Source: an uncultured Rikenellaceae bacterium (lineage in GTDB: Bacteria > Bacteroidota > Bacteroidia > Bacteroidales > Rikenellaceae). From it: a stretch of DNA of 64,000 nucleotides. A model generated the notes under the pieces. It was not told the origin of the DNA, ran no database searches, and saw nothing but the letters and a program-made list of their open reading frames with translations. Positions within the stretch are counted from its first letter, which is position 1. Every line of letters starts with the position of its first letter. The stretch lies in the NCBI GenBank assembly GCA_944325305.1, contig CALUZO010000009.1, forward strand, positions 1 through 64,000, in the 5' to 3' direction. Positions 19,382 to 27,903 of the stretch are shown piece by piece. Made by a program: the position numbers and the translations under genes.

Positions 19382-20644
19382 TCAGGCCTCTGTTACGAGT
19401 ACCTTGTCAATGCGCACTCCGTCCATGTCAACGATCTCGAAAGTGAAATTTTCCCAATGTATGATATCGCCTGTTTTCGGGATGTTGCCGTACACATCGA
19501 GGATGAGTCCGCTGAGGGTATTGTATTCGTATTTGGAGTAGTAGTCGGTTTTCTTGAAATATGTCAGGAAATTGTAGAAGGAACACTGACCGTCGACAAG
19601 GAAGGTGCCATCTTTGCGTTCCACGATCTCGGGGTCGTCGTGAAGTTCGGGAATATCGCCCACGAGAGCTTCCATAATATCTTTCAGTGTCACCATTCCC
19701 TTGATGGTTCCGAACTCGTCACTAACCAGTGCGCATTGCCCGTGATTCTCTTTCATCCGTTCGAGAGCCGGGTATACTTTCATGTTTTCGTAGAAATATT
19801 CTGCTGGCTTGATAATATTGTTGATGTCGAATTCGGGAAGATCTATGCTTAGAAACATGTCTTTCAGATAGACTATACCTACGACATTATCGAGGTCGCC
19901 TTTGCATACGGGGTATTTGTCGAAAGGATTATTGCGTATAGTTTCCCTGATTTTGTCTTTGGTCATTGCAACGTCAATCCATACTATTTCGTTGCGATAG
20001 GTCATTATGGATTCGAGGTCTCGGTCTCCGAGGACAAAGACACGTTCCATGATATCCTGTTCGACCTCCTGTACTTCGCCTTCTTCCGTGCCTTCGCGTA
20101 TGAGTGATTTTATCTCCTCTTCGGTTACCTTTGCTCCGCTGTCTTTGATGCCTAACAGGTTGAACATGCCGGAAGTACTCTTTGAGAGTATCCACACGAA
20201 TGGAGCGGCAATGGTCGAAAGTATTTGCATCGGTCGCGATATAAGTTTGGAAACTTTCTCTGCCGATGTCATGCCTATGCGCTTGGGAACGAGTTCTCCG
20301 AAAATAATGGTGAGGTAGGTAACGATAACCACTATCGAAACTTGTGATACGGGATAAGCGTATTTTGAGCTCATTCCGCATTTTTCGAGTATGGGAGAGA
20401 GTTGTCCTGCGAGTACGTCGCCCGAGTAAATACCGGTGAGAATACCTATCAGGGTGATTCCGACCTGTATGGTGGATAGAAAACGATCCGGGTTCTCGGC
20501 GAGTTTAAGTGCTGATTTGGCTCTTTTGCTTCCGTTGCGGGCGTCTACGTTGAGGCTCGATTTTCGGGCCGATATTACTGCTATTTCGGACATGGCAAAG
20601 ATGCCGTTGAGCAATATTAAACCTATTATTATGGTAATTTCCAT
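19382..20644 (-). CDS. CNNM/CorC-HlyC family transporter-like protein with CBS domains
   Basis: I start the protein at the ATG at 20644 (MEITIIIGLILLNGIFAMSEIAVISARK), giving 420 residues; a longer in-frame reading continues into the 76-bp repeats and codes for repeat-derived peptide, so I reject it. The DUF21/CNNM membrane domain covers about residues 1-190, then a CBS pair (VFVLGDRDLESIMTYRNEIV ... CALVSDEFGTIKGMVTLKDI), then the CorC_HlyC domain (DGTFLVDGQCSFYNFLTYF to the end). The family is linked to Mg2+ or other divalent cation export or homeostasis. The gene sits behind an array of promoter-bearing repeats. Family is certain; the transported ion is not. Confidence 0.9.
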   Translation of the reverse strand: MEITIIIGLILLNGIFAMSEIAVISARKSSLNVDARNGSKRAKSALKLAENPDRFLSTIQVGITLIGILTGIYSGDVLAGQLSPILEKCGMSSKYAYPVSQVSIVVIVTYLTIIFGELVPKRIGMTSAEKVSKLISRPMQILSTIAAPFVWILSKSTSGMFNLLGIKDSGAKVTEEEIKSLIREGTEEGEVQEVEQDIMERVFVLGDRDLESIMTYRNEIVWIDVAMTKDKIRETIRNNPFDKYPVCKGDLDNVVGIVYLKDMFLSIDLPEFDINNIIKPAEYFYENMKVYPALERMKENHGQCALVSDEFGTIKGMVTLKDIMEALVGDIPELHDDPEIVERKDGTFLVDGQCSFYNFLTYFKKTDYYSKYEYNTLSGLILDVYGNIPKTGDIIHWENFTFEIVDMDGVRIDKVLVTEA

Positions 20645-20663
20645 TTTGTGATAAAAATTTTTC

Positions 20664-20880
20664 GCAAATATAGTGAAAGGCGAGAGCAATCGGAGAAAGC
20701 CTGTGCTTTCGGAGATTACCGAGCCGCCTCCTGTATTCTGCAAATATAGTGAAAGGCGAGAGCAATCGGAGAAAGCCTGCGCTTTCGGAGATTGCCGAGC
20801 CGCCTCCTGTATTCTGCAAATATAGTGAAAGATAGGAGACGAACGTCGAGCTTCGCTCAAAAGTTGGTTATTGTATTCTG
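20664..20880. repeat. Tandem 76-bp repeats carrying -7 boxes, upstream of the CNNM/CorC gene
   Basis: Units occupy 20664-20739 and 20740-20815 and differ at only two positions. A third, diverged unit runs from 20816 to about 20880. Each unit begins GCAAATATAGTGAAAG, which on the minus strand gives the promoter box TATATTTG reading toward the CNNM/CorC gene; the boxes are at 20665-20672, 20741-20748 and 20817-20824. The centre can fold: GCAAT/ATTGC and GAAAG/CTTTC in unit 2. Each of the first two units ends CCTCCTGTATTCT. The nearest box is 20 bases before the start codon. Confidence 0.85.
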
Positions 20881-21139
20881 TATAATAGCCTGAGTATAGT
20901 CCGAATGGTTTGCCTTTGAATGTTGCCGATGTATTCGGGTGTTTCGTGGATCAATGGTGGAGTGTAATTGCCAGGCGTGTTGCTTGTATTTTGTTTTATG
21001 GGTTATGTGTCTAAAGGATAGTTGTTTGCATTCTCATGAGATGCCGAGGATGCCCGATTGGTTTCTGTTTCGGTGGAAATCCGGGAGTACTCTTGTTTCT
21101 GTCGGATGCATGAAGGATGCAGTGCCTGTCGTATGTCGG

Positions 21140-23011
21140 CTAACTATTCTCTATTTCGCTGAGTTCCAGCCAGCGCATGCTTTTTTCGTCTATGACTCCT
21201 ATCAGTTCGGATATTCGTTTCGATTTGATGGTTAGTTCTTCAATTGCGAGTGTTCCGGAGCTGAGTTCGGTTTCGAGTGAAGATTTTTCTCTTTCCAATG
21301 CTTCGATTTCGTTTTCGAGAGCCTCGAGTTCGCGTTTCTCGTTGAACGATAATTTGCGGACTGATGATGTGCGTCGACGTTCCGGAACGGGCTGTTTGTT
21401 TTCGCGTGCCGTACGTGCCAGGGACTCATCGTAAGTCCTTTTCCATTCCATGTATTCCGTATATGTGCCGGCAAAATCCTTCACCTCTCCGTCGCCTTTG
21501 AATATCATCAGGTGGTCGACTACCTTGTCCATGAAATAGCGGTCGTGCGAAACTACGATCAGACATCCCTTGAATGTACTCAGGTACTCCTCGAGAACCC
21601 CGAGCGTAAGAATGTCGAGATCGTTGGTTGGTTCGTCAAGGACCAGGAAATTCGGATTCCTCATCAGCACGGTGCACAGGTATAGCCTGCGGCGTTCGCC
21701 TCCGCTCAGTTTGGCGACGAGATTGTGTTGCAACTCGGGTGGAAAAAGGAAGTATTGCAGGAATTGCGAGGCGCTCATGCTGCGTCCGTCGTCGAGTTCG
21801 ATATGTTCCGCTATACGTGTTACAACATCGAGGACTTTCATATTGTCGTCAAACTCCAGTCCTGTCTGGCTGTAATATCCGAAACGCACGCTTTCTCCTA
21901 TTTCGATAGTGCCGCTGTCGGGTGCGATCTCGCCCATGAGCATTTTTATGAAAGTACTTTTTCCGCAGCCGTTGTTGCCCACGATGCCCATTTTTTCATA
22001 ACGCGAAAAGATGTAGCTGAAGTCGTTCAGTATTTTTATGTTGCCGAAACGTTTCGATACATTGCGAGCCTCGAATATTTTTGTCCCGATACGCGATGCC
22101 TTCACGTCCAGCCTTACACTCTCCTGGCTGTGGCGGATTTTAAGTCTCTCCTCCAGGTCGTGGAAGGCATCTATGCGTGATTTTGACTTGGTGCCTCGGG
22201 CCTGCGGTTGGCGTCGCATCCATTCCAGCTCCTTGCGGTATATGTTCAATTCGCTTTCGCGTTGGGCGGCTGCCGCTGAGATGCGTTCGGAGCGTTTCTC
22301 CAGGTAGTAGCTGTAGTTCCCGGCGTATGTGTAGACCTGTTTGTTGTCTATTTCGATTATGCCGGTCGAGACTGCATCGAGGAAATATCTGTCGTGTGTG
22401 ACCATCAACAGGCTCGCACTGCTGCCGGTGAGGTAATCTGTCAGCCATTCGGTCATTTCCATGTCGAGATGATTGGTAGGTTCGTCCATTATCAGCAGAT
22501 CGGCCTCGTTGATAAGCACATTGGCGAGAGCGACGCGTTTCAACTGGCCACCGGAGAGTTGTCCTACTTCTTGGTCGAAATCGGTGATCTTGAGTTTTGT
22601 CAGTATCTGTTTTGCGCGGCTTTCGTAATCCCACGCTCCGAGCCTGTCCATCTCGCCTATCAAAGCGTCGAGTTTCTTGGTGTCTGCGGTTTCGACAGCC
22701 TTCTCGTATTCCGATATGGTTTTGAGCAAAGGATTAGTCGAATGGAAACATGCTTCGAGTACCGTTATTTTTTCCGGGTACTGCGGGTTCTGCTCGAGGT
22801 ATGCCACGCGCAGGTCGCGTCTTGTGGTGATGCGTCCTGTCTGATAATCTTCCCTTCCCGCCAGTATATTGAGCAATGTGCTTTTGCCTGCGCCGTTACG
22901 GGCGACAAGGCTTATTCTGTCGCCTTTACCTACTGCCAGGGATATGTTCTCGAAAAGTACGAGATCTCCGAACGATTTCGAAAGGCCTTCTGCCTGTAAA
23001 TAACTTACCAT
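21140..23011 (-). CDS. uup: ABC-F ATPase, Uup type
   Basis: The 623-residue protein has two ABC domains in one chain and no membrane segments. Walker A motifs are ARNGAGKS and GNNGCGKS. Signatures are LSGGQLKR and LSGGERRR, and Walker B motifs LLIMDEPTNHLD and FLVLDEPTNDLD. The C-terminal coiled coil (about 540-623, KLSFNEKRELEALENEIEAL...) is the Uup hallmark. Uup-like ABC-F proteins act on ribosomes or branched DNA intermediates rather than in transport. The gene seems to be monocistronic. The subgroup assignment rests on the C-terminal coiled coil. Confidence 0.88.
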   Translation of the reverse strand: MVSYLQAEGLSKSFGDLVLFENISLAVGKGDRISLVARNGAGKSTLLNILAGREDYQTGRITTRRDLRVAYLEQNPQYPEKITVLEACFHSTNPLLKTISEYEKAVETADTKKLDALIGEMDRLGAWDYESRAKQILTKLKITDFDQEVGQLSGGQLKRVALANVLINEADLLIMDEPTNHLDMEMTEWLTDYLTGSSASLLMVTHDRYFLDAVSTGIIEIDNKQVYTYAGNYSYYLEKRSERISAAAAQRESELNIYRKELEWMRRQPQARGTKSKSRIDAFHDLEERLKIRHSQESVRLDVKASRIGTKIFEARNVSKRFGNIKILNDFSYIFSRYEKMGIVGNNGCGKSTFIKMLMGEIAPDSGTIEIGESVRFGYYSQTGLEFDDNMKVLDVVTRIAEHIELDDGRSMSASQFLQYFLFPPELQHNLVAKLSGGERRRLYLCTVLMRNPNFLVLDEPTNDLDILTLGVLEEYLSTFKGCLIVVSHDRYFMDKVVDHLMIFKGDGEVKDFAGTYTEYMEWKRTYDESLARTARENKQPVPERRRTSSVRKLSFNEKRELEALENEIEALEREKSSLETELSSGTLAIEELTIKSKRISELIGVIDEKSMRWLELSEIENS

Positions 23012-23078
23012 AGTGCGAATCTACGAAAAAATATGGCGTTGGCGTTATGAATATGAGTCCAGACGTAAAATATCGGCA

Positions 23079-23396
23079 CTATTGTGGCTGATCGAGAGTC
23101 GGTTGTCGGATATTTTGCGGATGGTTGTCGCCCCAGTGGGCTTCTGCTTCGTATAGTTCTCTGTCCTTTATGACCTTTGCTTTGCAGGCATAAATTATCA
23201 GGCGTAGAGAGTAGTCGTATGTTATGTAGTTCCAGATCCAGTTTAGCAGGACAAATATTTTGTTGCGGATGCCCAGTATCGAGCGCAGGTGAACTACGAG
23301 CCACATGACCCATGCTATCCATCCGTGCATTCTCACCTTGCCGATGTCCGCCACCGCCTTGTTGCGTCCTATGGTGGCCATGGTTTCGAGGTCCCA
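23079..23396 (-). pseudogene. 3' remnant of a type II NADH dehydrogenase gene
   Basis: The minus-strand frame reads ETMATIGRNKAVADIGK, then GWIAWVMWLVVHL, LNWIWNYITYDYSLRLIIY and a charged tail to the stop at 23079. This is the C-terminal membrane-anchoring region of NDH-2. The roughly 330 residues with the FAD- and NADH-binding folds are missing. The homology stops at the focA terminator hairpin (23397-23452), so the remaining roughly 105 codons have no start of their own. A 5' deletion that fused the remnant to the formate operon is the simplest reading. Confidence 0.75.
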
Positions 23397-23452
23397 AAAG
23401 CATACCATACAGGCGAGAATGACCAATCATTCTCGCCTGTATGGTATGCTTT
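23397..23452 (-). terminator. Terminator of the pflB-pflA-focA operon
   Basis: A perfect 26-bp stem (23397-23422 with 23427-23452) with a CCAA loop ends in CTTTT on the minus strand, 29 bases after the focA stop. Its far end touches the ndh remnant. Confidence 0.8.
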
Positions 23453-23481
23453 AACTATTACTTAATTCGTGAGATTCCCGC

Positions 23482-24282
23482 TCAGGCAATCTTCCCCTGT
23501 TTGTCTGAATACAGGTACCAGTATACGCAGCCGACGAAAATTCCTCCGCCTGCGAGGTTGCCGAGAGTGGCTGGTATCAGGTTCTGGACCAGAAAATCGG
23601 ACCATGTGATGGCAGCCCCGGAATAGATGGCAGCCGGGACGAAAAACATATTGGCTATCGAGTGTTCATAACCGAGAGTTACGAATATCATGACCGGAAT
23701 CCATATTCCTACACACTTGCCGGCGATATCTTTGGCCGAGTACCCCATAAAGACACCAAGGCATACCAGCCAGTTTGCACCTATGCCTTTGATGAACACT
23801 GCTGTCCAGTCTTGATAGACTTTGGCCTCGGTGTAATGGTACAGATACTCCTGCCACGGTCCCTTGGAGAAAAATCCCAAATCGGAAGAGAGAAAATAAG
23901 CTACTATCTGCGTGCCGATGAAATTGGAAACGTAGGAGAGCAGCAACATGATCGGAAATGATCTCCAGCGCAGTCTCTTTGCGAGCAGCGGAAGTGTAAA
24001 GCCTGCACAATCGCTTGTGAAAAGATCGGCTCCCGTGATACAGACGAGCATGAGTCCTACGGGGAACAGTGCTCCGGCTATGAATTTCACCAATCCCGGG
24101 TTTCCAGCCCCTAAACCCGGCATCCCGCCGGCAACCATGATCGAGAGCAGACCGCCAAGTGCTATGAACACTCCGCCTAAGATGGATATCGTGATAAATT
24201 TGAGGGGAGGCAGAGAAGACTTATAGACGCCCGACGCAGCAAACTGCTTTGTCATATCTTTAGGGTCGTAGTAATTATTCAT
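23482..24282 (-). CDS. focA: Formate/nitrite channel FocA family
   Basis: The 266-residue membrane protein has six hydrophobic segments and the FNT signatures GGVFIALGGLLSIMVAGGMP and CITGADLFTSDCAG. The gating His is present as His207 in TLGYEHSIANMFF. FNT proteins form pentamers that pass formate and protons across the inner membrane. It is the third gene of the formate operon, 34 bases after pflA, so it should export formate made by PflB. In E. coli focA is first; here it is last. Confidence 0.92.
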   Translation of the reverse strand: MNNYYDPKDMTKQFAASGVYKSSLPPLKFITISILGGVFIALGGLLSIMVAGGMPGLGAGNPGLVKFIAGALFPVGLMLVCITGADLFTSDCAGFTLPLLAKRLRWRSFPIMLLLSYVSNFIGTQIVAYFLSSDLGFFSKGPWQEYLYHYTEAKVYQDWTAVFIKGIGANWLVCLGVFMGYSAKDIAGKCVGIWIPVMIFVTLGYEHSIANMFFVPAAIYSGAAITWSDFLVQNLIPATLGNLAGGGIFVGCVYWYLYSDKQGKIA

Positions 24283-24316
24283 AATCTGTACTTTTTTCTT
24301 AGTGGGTAGTGCCGTA

Positions 24317-25042
24317 TCAGTTCACATATACTACCGGGAAATACCGTGAAAACAGTTCTTTAGCCCTGTCGAGTTGTTCCTGTGTATTGGGCTTGACGCC
24401 TTCGAGCTGGTATTTCATGCCGAGGGATTCGTATTTGTGAGCTCCGAGCGTGTGATAGGGCAGTATCTCGATGCGTTTGATCATTTCGTACGACCTGAAA
24501 TGTTCGCCGAGAGCCATTATATCCTCTTCGAAGTCCGTATATCCAGGAACGAGCACGTAGCGTAACCATATCGGTATTTTTTGTTCCTCGAGCCATTGGG
24601 CGGTATTCAGGGTTTGTGAGTTTGCGTGTCCTGTAAGTTTTTTGTGTATGTCGGGGTTGAACTCCTTGATGTCGAGCAGTACCGTGTCGGTAAGAGAGAA
24701 CAACTCTTTGACGCTGTCGTTCATTATGCTGCCGTTGGTATCGACGCAGATGTTGATACCGCACTCCTTAAGTCGTCGGAAGAGCGGAATCAGTTCCCGT
24801 GCCTGCATTGTCGGTTCTCCTCCGCTGAATGTTACGCCACCTTTCTTGCCGAAGAACGGTTTTTCGCTTACCGCCTTTCGAACTATCTCTTCCGGATCGG
24901 TAGGTGTACCCCCTTCGCATTTGATGGTGTCGGGGTTAGCGCAGTAAAGACAGCGGAAGTTGCACCCCTGCAGGAAAATGACGAGTCTGATTCCCGGCCC
25001 GTCATATGTTCCTAAACTCTCGTATGAGTGTACTCGGATCAT
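24317..25042 (-). CDS. pflA: Pyruvate formate-lyase-activating enzyme (radical SAM)
   Basis: The 241-residue protein has the radical SAM cluster motif CNFRCLYC with Cys27, Cys31 and Cys34, the GGE motif in TFSGGEPTMQ and DTNGS. It uses SAM and a [4Fe-4S] cluster to install the glycyl radical on PflB. It sits between pflB and focA; the 182-base gap to pflB holds a terminator-like hairpin that probably lowers its dose relative to PflB. Confidence 0.95.
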   Translation of the reverse strand: MIRVHSYESLGTYDGPGIRLVIFLQGCNFRCLYCANPDTIKCEGGTPTDPEEIVRKAVSEKPFFGKKGGVTFSGGEPTMQARELIPLFRRLKECGINICVDTNGSIMNDSVKELFSLTDTVLLDIKEFNPDIHKKLTGHANSQTLNTAQWLEEQKIPIWLRYVLVPGYTDFEEDIMALGEHFRSYEMIKRIEILPYHTLGAHKYESLGMKYQLEGVKPNTQEQLDRAKELFSRYFPVVYVN

Positions 25043-25113
25043 AATTAAATTTTACTTGAGAAAACAGATGAATCGGACCTCTTTGGAGGACTTTGTCTTT
25101 GGTCATCTTAAAA

Positions 25114-25151
25114 GTTTCCGGAAACACCTTGTGTATGGTGCCTCCGGAAAC
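25114..25151 (-). terminator. Hairpin between pflB and pflA (attenuator-like)
   Basis: A 15-bp stem with two mismatches (25114-25128 with 25137-25151) is followed on the minus strand by TTTTAAG. It should stop part of the transcription after pflB. Confidence 0.6.
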
Positions 25152-25224
25152 CTGTTGGTGAATCAAAAGATTTTCAGGGTCTCTTTGTAAAATGGAGAGG
25201 TCTCGGCCTGAAATAATTTTGTGA

Positions 25225-27504
25225 TTACATTGCCTGGTGGAAACTTCTCGAAAGGACTTCCAGCTGATGTGCTCGGCTGAGGTTCACGAAGTTCACTGCA
25301 TAGCCCGATACTCGGATCGTTAGCTGCGGGTATTTTTCGGGATGAATCATGGCATCCTCGAGCATTTCGCGGTTGAGTACATTCACGTTCAGGTGGTGTG
25401 CGCCTTTGGTGAAGTAGGCATCGATCATCGTAACGAGGTTCTCGAGACGGTCTTCAGCCGTTGCGCCGAGTGCTTTGGGAATGATCGAGAACGTGTTGCT
25501 GATGCCGTCCTGAGAGTCGCGGTAGCGGATCTTCGCAACCGACGAGAGCGATGCGATTGCTCCGCTCTTGTCGCGACCGTGCATGGGGTTGGCTCCCGGT
25601 GCGAATGCGACACCTTTTGCACGTCCGTCGGGAGTGGCGCCGGTTTTCTGTCCGTACATCACGTTCGAGGTGATGGTGAGTACCGAAAGAGTCGGTCGTG
25701 CGTTCTTGTACACAGGCAGTTTCTTGAGTTCTTCGTTGAAGAAATATATCAGGTCTACGGCAAGTTTGTCGACATGGTCGTCGTCGTTGCCGAAGCATGG
25801 GAAGGTCCCTTCTATTTCAAAGTTTTCGGTAAGTCCCTGTTCGTTGCGGATGGGTTTTACCTTTGCGTACCTTATTGCAGAGAGCGAGTCGATAGCAACG
25901 GAGAGTCCTGCTACGCCGTATGCGAGGTTGATGCGCGGATCTGTATCGACGAAAGCCATCTGGGCTTTTTCGTAGTAATACTTGTCGTGCATGTAGTGGA
26001 TGATGTTCATGGCCTCGTTATAGACGCGGGCGATCTCGGTCAGCACCTTTTTGTAGTTGGCGAAGACCTCTTCGTATTTGAGTACGTCTCCCGTGAGTTC
26101 CGGGATCCCTTTTACCATAAGTGTTCCGGTCTTTTCGCAACGTCCGCCATTGATGGCGAGCAGCAGTGCCTTTGCAAGGTTGGCGCGGGCTCCGAAGAAC
26201 TGGATCTGACGACCGATGTCCTGGTAGGATACGCAGCATGCGATGCCGTAGTCGTCCGAGTTGCGAACTTCGCGCATCAGTTCGTCGTTTTCGTATTGGA
26301 TGGAACTGGTGTCGATGGATACTTTCGCACAGAAATCCTTGAAGCCCTGCGGAAGTCTGTCGCTCCAGAGAACCGTAAGGTTCGGTTCTGGTGACGGCCC
26401 GAGGTTATAGAGAGTCTGCAGAAAACGGAACGAAGTTTTGGTAACTTTCGTGCGGCCGTCGTTGAAGTGACCTCCGAGTGCTTCGGTAACCCAGGTGGGG
26501 TCGCCGGCGAATATGTCGTTGTATGACTGCATGCGCAGGTGGCGAACCATACGCAGTTTTATGATGAACTGGTCGATGAGTTCCTGTGCGAATGTTTCGT
26601 CTATGATGTTGTTGTCGAGTTCGTACTGGATGTAGATGTCGAGGAACGAAGAGACGTTACCCAGCGACATTGCTGCTCCGTCCTGTTCTTTCACTGCCGC
26701 AAGATATGCCATATATACCCATTGTACGGCTTCCTGTGCTGTGGTTGCCGGGCGGCCGAGGTCGAGGCCATAGTATTCGCCCATGATCTTAATATCCTTC
26801 AGGGCCTTTATTTGCTCTGCAACCTCTTCGCGAAGGCGGATACGGGCTTCGGTCATGGGGCCGGTGAGGTTTCTGAGGTCTTGTTGTTTTGCCTCGATAA
26901 TGCGGTCGGCACCGTATAGAGCCAAACGACGGTAGTCGCCGATGATGCGGCCGCGGGCGTAGTTGTCCGGAAGACCTGTGAGGAAGCCGAGTGAACGGAA
27001 TGAGCGTATCTCTTCGGTATAGACGTCGAATACGCCGTCATTATGGGTTTTGCGGTAATGAGTGAAGATGTCTTTGACTTTTTCGTCAACTTCCACCCCG
27101 TTTTCGCGGCATGCTTTGGAGACTACGTTGATTCCTCCGAAAGGTTTGATTGCTCTTTTCAGAAGTTCGTCGGTCTGGAGACCTACGATAAGTTCATTTT
27201 CTTTATCTATATAGCCGGCTGGATGGGAAGTAATGGTTGAAACCGTCTTGTTGTCCAGCGAGCGTACGCCGTTATTGGCGCGTTCTTCCTGGATAGCCTT
27301 CATGCACAGGTTCCATATGTGCTTTGTTCTGTCGGTAGGTCCGGCAAGGAACGAAGCATCTCCTTCATAGGGGGTGATGTTCTTTTTAACGAAATCGGTG
27401 ACGTTGATCTCTTTACTCCATAAACCATCTTTAAACATTCTCATCGGTTCCATTGGCAGTCTTTTTTTGTAGGAATTTTTGCTGGTTATTTCACTTGTAT
27501 CCAT
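25225..27504 (-). CDS. pflB: Pyruvate formate-lyase
   Basis: The 759-residue glycyl radical enzyme splits pyruvate with CoA into acetyl-CoA and formate. Cys423-Cys424 in [11 protein letters not shown] are the catalytic pair, and Gly734 in RVSGYAVNF is the radical site near the C-terminus; the length and Gly position match the E. coli enzyme. It is first in the pflB-pflA-focA operon. A well-formed promoter lies 126 bases upstream, leaving a leader of about 120 bases. The PFOR gene at 43772 gives a second route from pyruvate to acetyl-CoA. Confidence 0.97.
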   Translation of the reverse strand: MDTSEITSKNSYKKRLPMEPMRMFKDGLWSKEINVTDFVKKNITPYEGDASFLAGPTDRTKHIWNLCMKAIQEERANNGVRSLDNKTVSTITSHPAGYIDKENELIVGLQTDELLKRAIKPFGGINVVSKACRENGVEVDEKVKDIFTHYRKTHNDGVFDVYTEEIRSFRSLGFLTGLPDNYARGRIIGDYRRLALYGADRIIEAKQQDLRNLTGPMTEARIRLREEVAEQIKALKDIKIMGEYYGLDLGRPATTAQEAVQWVYMAYLAAVKEQDGAAMSLGNVSSFLDIYIQYELDNNIIDETFAQELIDQFIIKLRMVRHLRMQSYNDIFAGDPTWVTEALGGHFNDGRTKVTKTSFRFLQTLYNLGPSPEPNLTVLWSDRLPQGFKDFCAKVSIDTSSIQYENDELMREVRNSDDYGIACCVSYQDIGRQIQFFGARANLAKALLLAINGGRCEKTGTLMVKGIPELTGDVLKYEEVFANYKKVLTEIARVYNEAMNIIHYMHDKYYYEKAQMAFVDTDPRINLAYGVAGLSVAIDSLSAIRYAKVKPIRNEQGLTENFEIEGTFPCFGNDDDHVDKLAVDLIYFFNEELKKLPVYKNARPTLSVLTITSNVMYGQKTGATPDGRAKGVAFAPGANPMHGRDKSGAIASLSSVAKIRYRDSQDGISNTFSIIPKALGATAEDRLENLVTMIDAYFTKGAHHLNVNVLNREMLEDAMIHPEKYPQLTIRVSGYAVNFVNLSRAHQLEVLSRSFHQAM

Positions 27505-27629
27505 ATAGATACATAAAAAAAGAGGGCAGATATTGTCTCAATGTGGATCGATGCCGATAAATGGCAGAAGCCGTGTTAATTGCTTGGTTTCCACATTTTG
27601 AATCCAAAACCTCTCGTTTTGAAACGCCG

Positions 27630-27660
27630 CAAAGATAATAATATAGTGGTTTGTGCCAAA
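27630..27660 (-). promoter_or_regulatory. Promoter of pflB operon
   Basis: On the minus strand TTTG (27660-27657), 19 bases, then TATCTTTG (27637-27630) form a near-ideal Bacteroidota sigma-ABfr promoter. Confidence 0.75.
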
Positions 27661-27841
27661 AGATTGCCGATATACTTGATATTAAATCTTTGTTATCAAT
27701 TTGTCTGATGATTTATAGTTTGCGACAAATAGCATGGAATTTGGCCGTTCTACCCTTTATTGCCGGGCAGTGATTCAATCCCGACAGGCGAGGTGCAGAT
27801 ATCTCGGAATTTAGAATGGCGGTGGGGGATGACATTCGCAT

Positions 27842-27885
27842 AAATACAAAACGGAACAGGAATTTTCCTGTTCCGTTTTGTATTT
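27842..27885 (-). terminator. Terminator of the orphan lipoprotein gene
   Basis: A perfect 19-bp stem (27842-27860 with 27867-27885) around a 6-base loop lies 19 bases beyond the stop codon at 27904. Confidence 0.75.
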
Positions 27886-27903
27886 ATTGACGTGACAATC
27901 GTT

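Larger units (their letters stand above)
27505..27903. other. Intergenic region: pflB leader and lipoprotein terminator
   Basis: It contains the pflB promoter and leader (27505-27660) and, further right, the terminator of the minus-strand lipoprotein gene (27842-27885). No gene is visible. Confidence 0.5.

Noticed and set aside
20645..20860. N-terminal extension of the CNNM/CorC protein
   Set aside because: The extra 72 residues are encoded by the tandem repeats and repeat themselves; the membrane domain starts at the ATG at 20644.
20664..20880. CRISPR array
   Set aside because: The 76-bp units are joined directly without unique spacers, and no cas gene is present.
25342..26394. 350-codon plus-strand open frame inside pflB
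   Set aside because: Antisense to pyruvate formate-lyase with all catalytic residues; no recognisable protein features of its own.
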